Of a stretch of 64,000 bases of DNA, positions 7,265-15,841 are shown piece by piece. Every line of letters begins with the position of its first letter. Within the stretch, counting starts at the first letter, position 1. The translations under genes were made by a program, and so were the position numbers. Location: NCBI RefSeq assembly GCF_003461955.1, contig NZ_QTYB01000001.1, forward strand, positions 302,332 through 366,331. Reading direction: 5' to 3'. The notes beneath the pieces are model-generated. The model saw nothing but the letters and a program-made list of their open reading frames with translations. It was not told the DNA's origin and searched no databases. The DNA comes from Ruminococcus sp. AM36-2AA (lineage in GTDB: Bacteria; Bacillota; Clostridia; Lachnospirales; Lachnospiraceae).

Positions 7265-8245
7265 TTATTTTCCTGCCTGCTGTGTCTGACCATTCAGAAT
7301 TTTGACTCCGCCTGTGGATCTAACAGTATCTGCTGCCAGTTCTCTCATCTGTGCATATGCGTCGTCCAATTTCTTTCTTAATTCAGTTTTTTCACTTGTA
7401 AGAGAAGATACGTCCTCAAGAAGTTTTGAAATCTGATTTGTAAGATCTTTTACTTTATACTCATTCTCCTGTTTCAGGTATCTAACCTCGAAAGCATTAG
7501 ATCTGTCTGCATCGGCCTTACCCTTCTTGATTCCTTCTTCGGTTGCTTCCTGAAGCATCTGCGGGATATCTTTTACTTTCTTCTCAAGATCCTCAATATA
7601 TGCTGTCTTCTCTGCAATTTCTGCTTCATCGGCTCTGACAGCTGCAATTCTCTCATTCAGCTCTTTTTCACGTTTGGCAACTTTATCATCCCATTCATCA
7701 TCGGCTGCTTTACGTTCTCTCTTAATATTATAGTCATATTCCTCTTTATCACGTTTGCGCTGCTTTTCAATAGAGGCTTTCAGATCTGCGGCCTCAGTTT
7801 CAATAGAATCAAGAATCTCATTCTTCTTCTGCTGGAGTTTGTAAATGTCGTCATTTAACTCAGCTGTTTTAGCATTGTGGGAATCATCCAGCTCCTTATT
7901 CTTAGCATCATATTTTTCTTTCAGCTCAATCTCTTTCTCCTTATGAGCGTTGACCATTGCAACAAAAGAATTAGCTTCTGAATCCAGATCGTACAGATCT
8001 TTCAGTTCAGCTTTTTTAATATCAATTGCTTCCTTAAGATCATTGTATTTAGCAATAATATTTGGATTAAGAATGTCTTGTGTCGCAATATCATCTGCAG
8101 ATGCAAGAGTAGCCGTTCTTTTCTCTACCATTGCTGCCTTTACAGGATCGTCTGTAAGCTGCGCCTGTGCATCAAGTTTAGCCTTTGCTGCTTTGTATGC
8201 TTCCATGATTTCTGCCTTTGTTGATTTTAATGTTACTTCTGCCAT
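7265..8245 (-). CDS. Long coiled-coil protein
   Basis: A 326-residue, highly charged protein. Residues about 75-300 form heptad-patterned coiled coil rich in K, E, D and A; the C-terminus ends in a short G/Q-rich tail. No signal peptide or membrane helix is present. Its own copy of the conserved promoter element lies just upstream (8275-8303), so it begins a transcription unit. Such proteins can be scaffolds or cytoskeleton-like filaments; the AAA ATPase upstream could be a partner, but that is inference. Confidence 0.75.
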   Translation of the reverse strand: MAEVTLKSTKAEIMEAYKAAKAKLDAQAQLTDDPVKAAMVEKRTATLASADDIATQDILNPNIIAKYNDLKEAIDIKKAELKDLYDLDSEANSFVAMVNAHKEKEIELKEKYDAKNKELDDSHNAKTAELNDDIYKLQQKKNEILDSIETEAADLKASIEKQRKRDKEEYDYNIKRERKAADDEWDDKVAKREKELNERIAAVRADEAEIAEKTAYIEDLEKKVKDIPQMLQEATEEGIKKGKADADRSNAFEVRYLKQENEYKVKDLTNQISKLLEDVSSLTSEKTELRKKLDDAYAQMRELAADTVRSTGGVKILNGQTQQAGK

Positions 8246-8274
8246 TTTATTGTTCTCCTTTATTTTATAATATT

Positions 8275-8303
8275 TATATGAAATTTATTTTTAACAGTAT
8301 AAG
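8275..8303 (-). promoter_or_regulatory. Conserved promoter element, copy 1
   Basis: Minus strand: degenerate -35 at 8298-8303 (CTTATA), 17-bp conserved spacer CTGTTAAAAATAAATTT, AT-rich -10 region at 8275-8280. It lies about 30 bases before the coiled-coil gene start at 8245. Confidence 0.6.
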
Positions 8304-8311
8304 ATTGAAAA

Positions 8312-9133
8312 TTATAAATCTAACTTAGTTTGAAACGTTATATCTTCTACGTCCTCAATTCCAAGCCGACCACCCTTAATAAAATATTGATTTATCAAAG
8401 TGTTTATAATTCTTGCACCAAGAGTATTATTTTCATAGTTCTTTTTTAAATACTCTTTAATGGACTTAACTACAGAATCTCTATCTACGTCTGTAAAAAT
8501 GCCAAGATAAGTATTTAATAATTCTGAATTTTCCAAGATTGTATACAGATCTTCTAATGTCAATTTATTCGTATTGTAGACAAGCCCTACTCTTCCAAGA
8601 AATTCTGTTTTTACGCCAAATTTTCTCAACTTGTCCAATGTGATTTTTTCTTCGTTATTAAAAGCACCAGCAAAAATAAATAATACTCTGCTTATATCAA
8701 TATCATGATACTTCCCATAATTTCCATATACAGAGGTATATTTAGACTCCAATATTTTTAAAAATTCATTTTGTACTCCAATCGTAATCTCATTTGCAAG
8801 AGATGAATTTGAATTACCAGAAATAAAAAGTTTGTCAAATTCATCCACAAACACTACAACATTTTTTGAAGTATAATTTTCAAGTGGTACGAGTGCTTTA
8901 CTGAGAGAATTTCCAGAAGTTCCTTCTTTTGTGATCTGAGCTGCATTTATTTCAAGCATTTCAAGATTTTTCATCTTGCATAAAGATTTAATAGTGTAAC
9001 TTTTACCAGAACCACTTGCTCCGGTAAGAATAAAATGTGGTCGAATCTTGGCATTACTAGCTACAAAAATGTCTAATATTTTACCTATTTCTGACATAAC
9101 CTGTGACTGGCCAACGATCTGTGTTTTCTTCAT
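8312..9133 (-). CDS. AAA+ ATPase
   Basis: A 273-residue AAA+ protein. Walker A is G-A-S-G-S-G-K-S-Y at about 38-46, Walker B is V-V-V-F-V-D-E-F-D-K, and an L-F-I-F-A-G-A-F-N-N segment fits sensor 1. The C-terminal helical part is like the ClpX/Lon lid, with an arginine in G-A-R-I-I-N-T-L resembling sensor 2. No extra protease domain is present. It may be an unfoldase, loader or remodelling ATPase acting with the coiled-coil or VWA proteins of this region; that is inference. Confidence 0.8.
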   Translation of the reverse strand: MKKTQIVGQSQVMSEIGKILDIFVASNAKIRPHFILTGASGSGKSYTIKSLCKMKNLEMLEINAAQITKEGTSGNSLSKALVPLENYTSKNVVVFVDEFDKLFISGNSNSSLANEITIGVQNEFLKILESKYTSVYGNYGKYHDIDISRVLFIFAGAFNNEEKITLDKLRKFGVKTEFLGRVGLVYNTNKLTLEDLYTILENSELLNTYLGIFTDVDRDSVVKSIKEYLKKNYENNTLGARIINTLINQYFIKGGRLGIEDVEDITFQTKLDL

Positions 9134-9178
9134 GTTTCCTCCTTTTTGTAGATTATATAAAATTTTAATAATTACTAA

Positions 9179-9691
9179 TTAATCTTCGTACAACACTATT
9201 TTTTTGTCTTCAATAGATCTCTGTACATCAATTACTCTCTGGTTTGTAGAGCCAGCCCAATGATAATTGATATCTGCGAGATTTTCCTCGAACGTTCCAT
9301 CTACTATTACGTCTGTATCTTCCAAAATTGCTGTTAATATAGGCCAAGCTTCTTCAATTATTTCTTCCCAAGTATATCCCGTATAGATCCAAATAGATTT
9401 CGTATTTTTATATTTTCTACGAATACATTTGATCAAATCACAAACAATCAATCTATTATTTTTATTTAATGGATCACCGCCAGAAAAAGTAATTCCAGAA
9501 ATATAATCTTTGTCGAGCTGATCGAAAATTTCATCAACTGCTGTTGTATCAAATAAGATGCCTGATTTTGTATCCCACGTTTCTGGATTTTGACAATTTT
9601 TACAATAATGATCACAACCAGAAACAAATAACGTTACTCTTAATCCTGGGCCATTATTCATGTCGTCATGCTTAATATCGTGATAATTCAT
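9179..9691 (-). CDS. nrdG: Anaerobic ribonucleotide reductase activating enzyme (radical SAM)
   Basis: The 170-residue protein carries the radical SAM cluster C26-x3-C30-x2-C33 in S-G-C-D-H-Y-C-K-N-C and the S-G-G-D-P SAM-binding motif. It is the usual NrdG size. It installs the glycyl radical on NrdD using a 4Fe-4S cluster and S-adenosylmethionine. Its start touches the nrdD stop (shared base 9691), so the pair is one operon under the promoter at 11884-11914. An anaerobic host is implied. Confidence 0.95.
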   Translation of the reverse strand: MNYHDIKHDDMNNGPGLRVTLFVSGCDHYCKNCQNPETWDTKSGILFDTTAVDEIFDQLDKDYISGITFSGGDPLNKNNRLIVCDLIKCIRRKYKNTKSIWIYTGYTWEEIIEEAWPILTAILEDTDVIVDGTFEENLADINYHWAGSTNQRVIDVQRSIEDKKIVLYED

Positions 9692-11868
9692 TACATTGAT
9701 TTCCTCTCTGAAATTTCTACCATCTTAGCTTTATTAAGACGAGTATCACCATGAACTCTACTATATGATAAATATCCATTCATTCTATCAATTTTTGTAA
9801 GATTAGTTGAACCACATATCGGACACACATCCATATCAAGTTCCTCATGACCACAATCATCACAGTATGCAAGAGAAAGATTTACGCCTTCATAATAGCC
9901 TAATTTCATAGCTCTTCTTACGAGAGTGACAACAGCCTCTCGATTATAATTAATTGGGTACCTTACATACTGAATTTTCCCACCATTAAGGAGATTCCAA
10001 AATCTATTTTCGAGATCCTGTTTTTCAATAGGTGTAATATCTTCCCATACTCCACAATGAAAACTATTGCTCACATATTCTCTATCTGAGACTCCAGGAA
10101 TGATTCCGTACATCTTACGGAACTGCTCTACCTGAAGGCCACATAAACTCTCTGCCGGAGTGCCGTATATAGCATACAATAAACCGTCTTCGTGTTTGAA
10201 CTCATCAATTTTCTTATTGATATGTTTCATAACTTCTACAGCAAATTGTCCATCCTCAACTAAAGACTTTCTATTATATAATTCTTGCAGTTCATTTAAT
10301 GCCGTAATGCCAAATGATAATGTCATCGGTTTTAAAATCGATTTGATTTTTTCATCCGGTTTTAAATGTCCACCATAGAAACCACCCTCGCAATAACCAA
10401 TTGGATTTGTTGAAGCTTTCATTTCTCCAATATAATCATATGTACGTTTATGGATTCCTCTAATCATTTCCAAATAATAATCAAGTACTTCATAGAAATT
10501 TCTACTTTCTCTCTGAGCTTTTGCAAGTATCATCGGTAAATGAAGGCTTACAACACCAAGATTAAAACGTCCTTCAAACACTGCTTTATCATTCTCATCC
10601 GCTGGCTCCATACCGCCACGCTCGTACCACGGACTTAAAAAAGCACGACATCCCATTGGTGAAACAACCGTTCCGTATTTCTTGTACATACTTGGTACGT
10701 ATCCATCTCCAGTCAAAGATAACCAGTCTGGATACATAGTTTTCATACTACATTCAATACCCGCATTAAACACATCTTCATTAACTTTTCCTGGTCCATG
10801 AAGATTTTCGTCATAAAGAAATACTAATTTAGGAAACAATACCGGTTTCTTATTGCCATCTTTCCCCTGACCTTCTTTATGTACATTGAGGAATGTAATG
10901 GAAGCCATCTTTCCAAATTTTGAAGTAGAAAGACCGAACGTCATAGTAACAAATGGATAGTCACCTCTGGAAGAACCGACTGTATTCAGCTTATATTCAA
11001 TTCCCTGCCATCCCTGTTCAAAGTCACGTTTTACTTTATTTGTAGCGTATTTACAAGCTTCTTCTTCAATATTTTTTTCAGCATAAGAAGCTGTATCGAG
11101 CCAAGTACCATCAATATCTGAATAAATGATATTTAAGAATTCTCTATAATATTTTTGATAACTCTTTTCTGCATACGATTCTAGGATTTTATCAACCTGT
11201 GGTACTGTGAAACCTCCATACTGCTGTGCTGCAGTACTCAAGATAATGTCACCCATAACATCAAATGCGGTATCAAGAGAATTTGGCTCATTATACCAAA
11301 CATTCCCCATTTCAAAACCACCTTTCATGACTTCTCCAACTAGGAAAAGACAACAATTTATGGTGTCAAGCCTAGCTGACTGATCATGCACATAAATATA
11401 TCCACCCTTACATGCCTGTAATTCATCTCGTGTCATAAAAAACTTCCTGTACAGCTCCTTGTTCAGCTCATTGAAGATCAGGCTTCGTTTCGTGGCAACA
11501 AGTGCACTATCTGTGTTGGCATTACTTTTATCACCGATATAACGGATCGCCTGACTTTTCGTATAAACTTCATCCATCATATGAATAAATTCTTTCTTAT
11601 AATTACGATAATCTTTATAAGACTTCGCAATTTTAGGATTAAATTCATCCAGAGCGGCCTCTACCGCATTATGTAAATCTTCTACAGTACATTTCTCCTG
11701 CTCGTCAACATCATCTGCAATCAATTCATCCCATACAAGATCAATAATTTTTTTATAATCTTCATTAGAAAGAGTAACCATTACACGACTGGCTGATTTA
11801 TTTACTGCATTTACAATTTTCTGATCGTTAAAAGGCTCTTCAGTCAAATCTTTCTTTATTACAATCAT
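9691..11868 (-). CDS. nrdD: Anaerobic ribonucleoside-triphosphate reductase
   Basis: A 725-residue class III reductase that makes dNTPs from NTPs without oxygen. An ATP-cone regulatory domain occupies residues 1-90. The glycyl-radical loop is at the end (R-M-N-G698-Y-L), preceded by two CxxC pairs (C-D-D-C and C-P-I-C) that bind zinc, as in true NrdD. Start ATG follows ATGGAGAAATTAAA and a TATAAT-containing copy of the conserved promoter. Carrying the oxygen-sensitive enzyme fits a phage of strict anaerobes that builds its own nucleotide pool. Confidence 0.95.
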   Translation of the reverse strand: MIVIKKDLTEEPFNDQKIVNAVNKSASRVMVTLSNEDYKKIIDLVWDELIADDVDEQEKCTVEDLHNAVEAALDEFNPKIAKSYKDYRNYKKEFIHMMDEVYTKSQAIRYIGDKSNANTDSALVATKRSLIFNELNKELYRKFFMTRDELQACKGGYIYVHDQSARLDTINCCLFLVGEVMKGGFEMGNVWYNEPNSLDTAFDVMGDIILSTAAQQYGGFTVPQVDKILESYAEKSYQKYYREFLNIIYSDIDGTWLDTASYAEKNIEEEACKYATNKVKRDFEQGWQGIEYKLNTVGSSRGDYPFVTMTFGLSTSKFGKMASITFLNVHKEGQGKDGNKKPVLFPKLVFLYDENLHGPGKVNEDVFNAGIECSMKTMYPDWLSLTGDGYVPSMYKKYGTVVSPMGCRAFLSPWYERGGMEPADENDKAVFEGRFNLGVVSLHLPMILAKAQRESRNFYEVLDYYLEMIRGIHKRTYDYIGEMKASTNPIGYCEGGFYGGHLKPDEKIKSILKPMTLSFGITALNELQELYNRKSLVEDGQFAVEVMKHINKKIDEFKHEDGLLYAIYGTPAESLCGLQVEQFRKMYGIIPGVSDREYVSNSFHCGVWEDITPIEKQDLENRFWNLLNGGKIQYVRYPINYNREAVVTLVRRAMKLGYYEGVNLSLAYCDDCGHEELDMDVCPICGSTNLTKIDRMNGYLSYSRVHGDTRLNKAKMVEISERKSM

Positions 11869-11883
11869 TTTAATTTCTCCATT

Positions 11884-11914
11884 ATTATATCAAATTTATT
11901 ATTGAAAGTATCGG
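11884..11914 (-). promoter_or_regulatory. Conserved promoter element, copy 2
   Basis: Minus strand: weak -35 at 11909-11914 (CCGATA), conserved spacer core CTTTCAATAATAAATTT, and an exact TATAAT at 11884-11889. It drives nrdD, whose ATG is 16 bases below the TATAAT. Confidence 0.7.
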
Positions 11915-11917
11915 GAG

Positions 11918-12514
11918 CTAAGACAACTCTTTTTTAATCCATTCACATACAATATCTACAGATTCTTCAAGAGGCTTGTCGTTTAATAAATGATAATCAA
12001 ACATCTGCTCCTTTTCATATTCTGCAAACTGTATACTTTCATCATCGTATCTGTTCTTAAACTCCTGTTTTGTGCCTCCACGGTCAATGAATCTTTGTTC
12101 ATTTAATCTATACGGAACACGAATATAAATCTCTATAAATTTATACTGATCTCCACAAGCTTCTTTCAAGATCTTGACACCTGCTGGGTCGATCACATAT
12201 ATATCTGATTTATCTAATTCATCAAATGTAGTAGCATATCTATTCCCATTAATTTCTGTGTATGCTACGAACCCTTCCCTGTTACCAATGGAATCAAATT
12301 CTTCATTTGAAACGAAATAATGATCCCAACTATCATTTTTTTCATTCTCATTACGAGGATGTCTGGTAGTAAGGCTTTTTACCTGTTTTAGTCCAAGTTT
12401 TTCACAAATACTATGTGCTATAACAGATTTCCCGGCGCCAGTACGTCCTATAAATAAGAATTTAACTGGTTTTATTATCTTCTGATCCTTCTGTATTTCC
12501 TGATTCTGGCTCAT
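11918..12514 (-). CDS. Guanylate-kinase-like (d)NMP kinase
   Basis: About 198 residues from the ATG at 12514 (M-S-Q-N-Q). A P-loop F-I-G-R-T-G-A-G-K-S is followed by S-L-T-T-R-H-P-R, the nucleobase-binding T-T-R-x-P-R of guanylate kinases, and a Y-x-E-I-N-G-N-R-Y-A-T-T segment matching the GMP-binding region. It should phosphorylate GMP or dGMP to the diphosphate, supporting dNTP supply beside nrdD. The upstream frame is open for 33 more codons but overlaps the preceding gene and has no ribosome site. A fully different (d)NMP substrate is possible. Confidence 0.8.
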   Translation of the reverse strand: MSQNQEIQKDQKIIKPVKFLFIGRTGAGKSVIAHSICEKLGLKQVKSLTTRHPRNENEKNDSWDHYFVSNEEFDSIGNREGFVAYTEINGNRYATTFDELDKSDIYVIDPAGVKILKEACGDQYKFIEIYIRVPYRLNEQRFIDRGGTKQEFKNRYDDESIQFAEYEKEQMFDYHLLNDKPLEESVDIVCEWIKKELS

Positions 12515-12692
12515 TCTTTTCTTCGCCTTCTTTCTGTATATAAAGCACATAATTATTGTTTTTAGTACATGCGGCTTTAAACAATGTGGCTGCCATCTGC
12601 CCCTCAGCTTCAAGGAACCTTCTGCAAGATTCTTTTAAGTCGCATGTATTGTCATCATTCTTGCAAAAGTATAAAGAATCTAAATCAGACAT
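12462..12692 (-). CDS. Small cysteine-containing protein, unknown
   Basis: A 76-residue protein from ATG 12692 (M-S-D-L-D-S), chosen because GGAGAG lies just upstream. Cysteines at C-K-N-D-D-N-T-C-D-L-K-E-S-C and a later A-A-C-T could bind metal. The C-terminus is acidic and disordered (E-G-E-E-K-N-E-P-E-S-G). It overlaps the kinase gene by 53 bases. No family recognised. Confidence 0.6.
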   Translation of the reverse strand: MSDLDSLYFCKNDDNTCDLKESCRRFLEAEGQMAATLFKAACTKNNNYVLYIQKEGEEKNEPESGNTEGSEDNKTS

Positions 12693-13452
12693 TATTACTC
12701 TCCACTTCAAGCAAGAATTCTCTAGTAATCCATGGATACCACTCATGTACCTGATCAATCAAACGTTCGATAGCAATCTGTAACTCTGGGGCTGCATTAC
12801 CATGAGCAAGGTGTCCATTTTCTTTATCATTCATTCCTCTTTCAATATATACATGAGCAAGTTCTGTAACATTGATTTTGAATGTAAAATTCATAGGAAG
12901 CGAAAGCATATACAAACCACGTTTTACATCATTATTCTTCTCAAGACCTTTAAGAATGTAACCATTCTCGGCTTTGACATATGTTTTGCCATCATGCTCA
13001 ATCTCATCCGGAAGATTCATACTTAAAAGCTGCAGAGCTATATCTGTAGGAATAATCTTGCCGTCATACCATTCAGACATCTCTTCTGTATTATAAGAAG
13101 CAAGTCTGGTGCTGCTACGAATAATCCGGTTATCCATTCTTTTTGCATGAGCATCAAGATCGTCAGTAGCTCCTCTATGAAGTCCAATTACAACTACTGA
13201 GAGATCTACGAATCTCCACATGGTAATATGTTTTCTACCAAATTTAACGAGTTTTTTCATCATATCATCAAATTCCGCCGCCATTGGATCAGCATCATTA
13301 AATTCTTTTATAAATCGTCCATGTCGATCTGTGCAATACTCTACAACAGTTCTGATCTTATCCTCCAGTTCAGGAGTCCATGTACGTTTGCTCATGTACA
13401 TCGTTCTTAATGCGTCTCGAATTGAATGCATTTCAGTTAAATAAATATTCAT
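12685..13452 (-). CDS. Conserved hypothetical protein, helical
   Basis: The start is ATG 13452 (M-N-I-Y-L-T-E-M-H) with AAGGAG seven bases upstream; the open frame upstream of it reads through promoter DNA and is not coding. The protein of about 255 residues is mainly helical, with R-H-I-T-M-W-R-F-V-D-L and Y-I-E-R-G-M-N-D-K-E-N segments and no catalytic motif that I recognise. It begins the operon that continues with the small Cys protein and the kinase. Confidence 0.6.
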   Translation of the reverse strand: MNIYLTEMHSIRDALRTMYMSKRTWTPELEDKIRTVVEYCTDRHGRFIKEFNDADPMAAEFDDMMKKLVKFGRKHITMWRFVDLSVVVIGLHRGATDDLDAHAKRMDNRIIRSSTRLASYNTEEMSEWYDGKIIPTDIALQLLSMNLPDEIEHDGKTYVKAENGYILKGLEKNNDVKRGLYMLSLPMNFTFKINVTELAHVYIERGMNDKENGHLAHGNAAPELQIAIERLIDQVHEWYPWITREFLLEVESNNV

Positions 13453-13468
13453 TTTAATTCTCCTTATA

Positions 13469-13497
13469 GAGATAAAATTTATTATTGATAGTTTCAA
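13469..13497 (-). promoter_or_regulatory. Conserved promoter element, copy 3
   Basis: Minus strand: TTGAAA at 13492-13497, 17-bp spacer CTATCAATAATAAATTT, TATCTC at 13469-13474. It stands directly before the gene that starts at 13452. Confidence 0.7.
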
Positions 13498-13504
13498 GAG
13501 TTTT

Positions 13505-13527
13505 AAAAAATCAGCACTTCTTGCTGA
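13505..13527 (-). terminator. Rho-independent terminator
   Basis: Minus-strand hairpin TCAGCA-AGAAG-TGCTGA followed at once by six T residues. It lies 20-40 bases past the helicase stop (13547) and should end the replication-operon transcript. A promoter with TTGACA/TATGAT sits immediately before it. Confidence 0.75.
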
Positions 13528-13534
13528 TGAAGAT

Positions 13535-13563
13535 ATCATATCATTTTCAATCAGTATTGTCAA
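13535..13563 (-). promoter_or_regulatory. Consensus sigma-A promoter firing into a terminator
   Basis: Minus strand: TTGACA at 13558-13563, 17-bp spacer, TATGAT at 13535-13540. The expected start site is near 13528, the first base of the terminator hairpin at 13505-13527, so only a tiny RNA would be made unless the terminator is bypassed. Confidence 0.6.
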
Positions 13564-15841
13564 TACAAAATTTATTATTGATAGTTTCAAATTTTAATAA
13601 TGTTTTCATAAATGTAAGTCTACTGCAATTCTCCTTTTTCTTAACAGCAATATTCACAGTTTTAGCACTGCCAATATGGAAACACTTTTCTTTCATTCGA
13701 GTAAGAGCAACATAGATCAGATTAGAATTTAGCATAAAAGTATGTGCTGGCGGTGTTAAGAAGATAATAACCTTCGCATTACCTCCTTGTGACTTGTGCA
13801 CAGAAATAGAATATCCCAAAAGAACTTTTTTCATCTCTTCTCTATCATAATACACATCTACACCATCAAAGTTAATGATTACTATCCCATTGTCAAGATC
13901 AATTTTAATGACCTTGCCAATCATACCGTTTGGTATAAAAGTACATTCTACATCATCATCGTTGGCGTCTGCTATTGCATCTGTTCCTAAATATACTCTG
14001 GCCTTATAGTTATTTGCAGTCTGAATCACAATGTCATCTTTATAATAAGTAATTTCTCCTACAACCATATTCGTTGCATAACCATAGTTTTCATTAGCGA
14101 CCTTCTGTAACTGATTATTAATCTCAACGGTTCCCCATTCTCCTTTATTATAAGAAGACAACACCAATATATCCTCCGGAGCATAGTCTTTCAAAAGTTT
14201 TGTGTATAATGCTACTACTACTTTTGGAATACGATACGCTTCTTCCTGAATAAACGTATAATCTTGGTTGCTTCCAAATGTAGTGCATTTTTCACTTATA
14301 TCTTTTAAATATGGAACCATATTACGAACATCGGTAGCCACTTTCATTAATCCCCCTTCGCCATAACGAAAGATCTTATTCAAGGTGACTGTAGGCACGA
14401 TATCAGACTTTAAAAAATCATACAGGAGGTTTCCTGGCCCAACGCTAGGAAGCTGCGCGGAATCTCCAACCATAATAAGCTTTGTTTTTTCAAAATCAAT
14501 AGCTTCTATAACATGGCTAAATAAAAATATATCAGTCATAGAAAACTCATCGATAAGGAGTACATCACAATTAATCGGATTATATCTATCATATCCCCAT
14601 CCTTCAGGCGGCATATATCCAAGTCCTCTGTGGATTGTCGAAGCTGGCTTCTGAGTATAATCTGCAAGGACTTTCGCAGCTCGTCCAGTCGGAGCCATCA
14701 GCTTATAAGTCCGCCCATTCTCATCAAGCATCCGAATAAGCATAGCAGATGTAGCAGATTTACCGGATCCACCAAAACCATTGAGAATCATGATATTATT
14801 TTCACAAATACACCGTAACGCTTTAATCTGCTCATCAGTAAGTGAATATTCACCTGCATTCTGATATTTTCTCCAATCAATATTCCATCTTCTCGGATTA
14901 TCATTTGCATGAGAAATAACATTTGCGATTCTAACTTCAGTATCATATGTAATTCTCAATGCCACAGATCCTGTTTCTTTGTCACAATATAACTCTTTAT
15001 CTTTCAAGCATGAAACAAAATGCTCTGTCATACATTCCGGTATCTTTCTAATGCCATTATCTCTAAGAGTCATGATATCCATTCTGGTATTACCATTATT
15101 CTGATTTTCATTAAGTTCGTATTCAATATATGCAGCACATCTCTGTTTACTTGTCCTAAGATCGAATCCAAAATTGATCATCTTAGTTTTTTGAAGTTCA
15201 AGCAACATCAAATCTGCTTTTACAAATCCAATACCGGAAATTCTAGTCAGACACTTATAAGGTTCTGTTCTTAATTTTTTACGAATTTGTTCAATGGATG
15301 AATATTCATCGTATAATTTCTTAATAATAGTCAAACTAAGAATACCACCAAATTCTGCAACTAAATCAAAAAGAACAATATTAGATGTAATTTTGTCAAT
15401 TATCTTATTTAAAGTTTTTGGTCCAATACCAGGCAGTTTATCAAGATCTACCTCTTTAATACTTCTATCGTCATTAGAAATAATATCAATAATATCTGGA
15501 TATTCCTGATACATTGCAGCTGCCTGTTTCTCCGAAATAATCTCACGAAGAAACGAATATACTTCTTCTCCTGTCTTTGGACGCTGAATAACAATCTTCT
15601 GCACCTTATATGTTGGACCATATTTACCATCTTCTAGCTCTGCTTTAATTTTATATGGCTGTGTAATACTCAGATCACACAATTCTCCAGATATAGATAC
15701 ATTGTCATATTTATTCTTTTTAACATCTGGATATTTCTCAGTATCAACATTCATTGCGTAAATGGCCCAGTCCGAATCCGGACTAGACCATACGCAGCGT
15801 TCAACTCTACCCTCAAACTCTACGATTTTATTCTCATTCAT
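13547..15841 (-). CDS. RecD2-like superfamily 1B DNA helicase
   Basis: The 764-residue protein has an N-terminal OB-like and helix-hairpin-helix part (L-P-G-I-G-P-K-T at about 134, R-I-S-G-I-G-F), then a helicase core with Walker A G-F-G-G-S-G-K-S-A-T, Walker B L-L-I-D-E-F-S-M, and motif VI-like Y-V-A-L-T-R-M-K at the end. This matches RecD2/TraA-type 5'-to-3' helicases used in replication and repair without RecBC. It overlaps dnaE by eight bases and is the last gene of the replication run before a terminator. Confidence 0.9.
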   Translation of the reverse strand: MNENKIVEFEGRVERCVWSSPDSDWAIYAMNVDTEKYPDVKKNKYDNVSISGELCDLSITQPYKIKAELEDGKYGPTYKVQKIVIQRPKTGEEVYSFLREIISEKQAAAMYQEYPDIIDIISNDDRSIKEVDLDKLPGIGPKTLNKIIDKITSNIVLFDLVAEFGGILSLTIIKKLYDEYSSIEQIRKKLRTEPYKCLTRISGIGFVKADLMLLELQKTKMINFGFDLRTSKQRCAAYIEYELNENQNNGNTRMDIMTLRDNGIRKIPECMTEHFVSCLKDKELYCDKETGSVALRITYDTEVRIANVISHANDNPRRWNIDWRKYQNAGEYSLTDEQIKALRCICENNIMILNGFGGSGKSATSAMLIRMLDENGRTYKLMAPTGRAAKVLADYTQKPASTIHRGLGYMPPEGWGYDRYNPINCDVLLIDEFSMTDIFLFSHVIEAIDFEKTKLIMVGDSAQLPSVGPGNLLYDFLKSDIVPTVTLNKIFRYGEGGLMKVATDVRNMVPYLKDISEKCTTFGSNQDYTFIQEEAYRIPKVVVALYTKLLKDYAPEDILVLSSYNKGEWGTVEINNQLQKVANENYGYATNMVVGEITYYKDDIVIQTANNYKARVYLGTDAIADANDDDVECTFIPNGMIGKVIKIDLDNGIVIINFDGVDVYYDREEMKKVLLGYSISVHKSQGGNAKVIIFLTPPAHTFMLNSNLIYVALTRMKEKCFHIGSAKTVNIAVKKKENCSRLTFMKTLLKFETINNKFCIDNTD
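13562..13590 (-). promoter_or_regulatory. Conserved promoter element, copy 4
   Basis: Minus strand: TTGAAA at 13585-13590 and the conserved spacer CTATCAATAATAAATTT; its -10 position (TGTATT) abuts the TTGACA of the consensus promoter at 13535-13563. It lies inside the last codons of the helicase gene. Confidence 0.65.
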
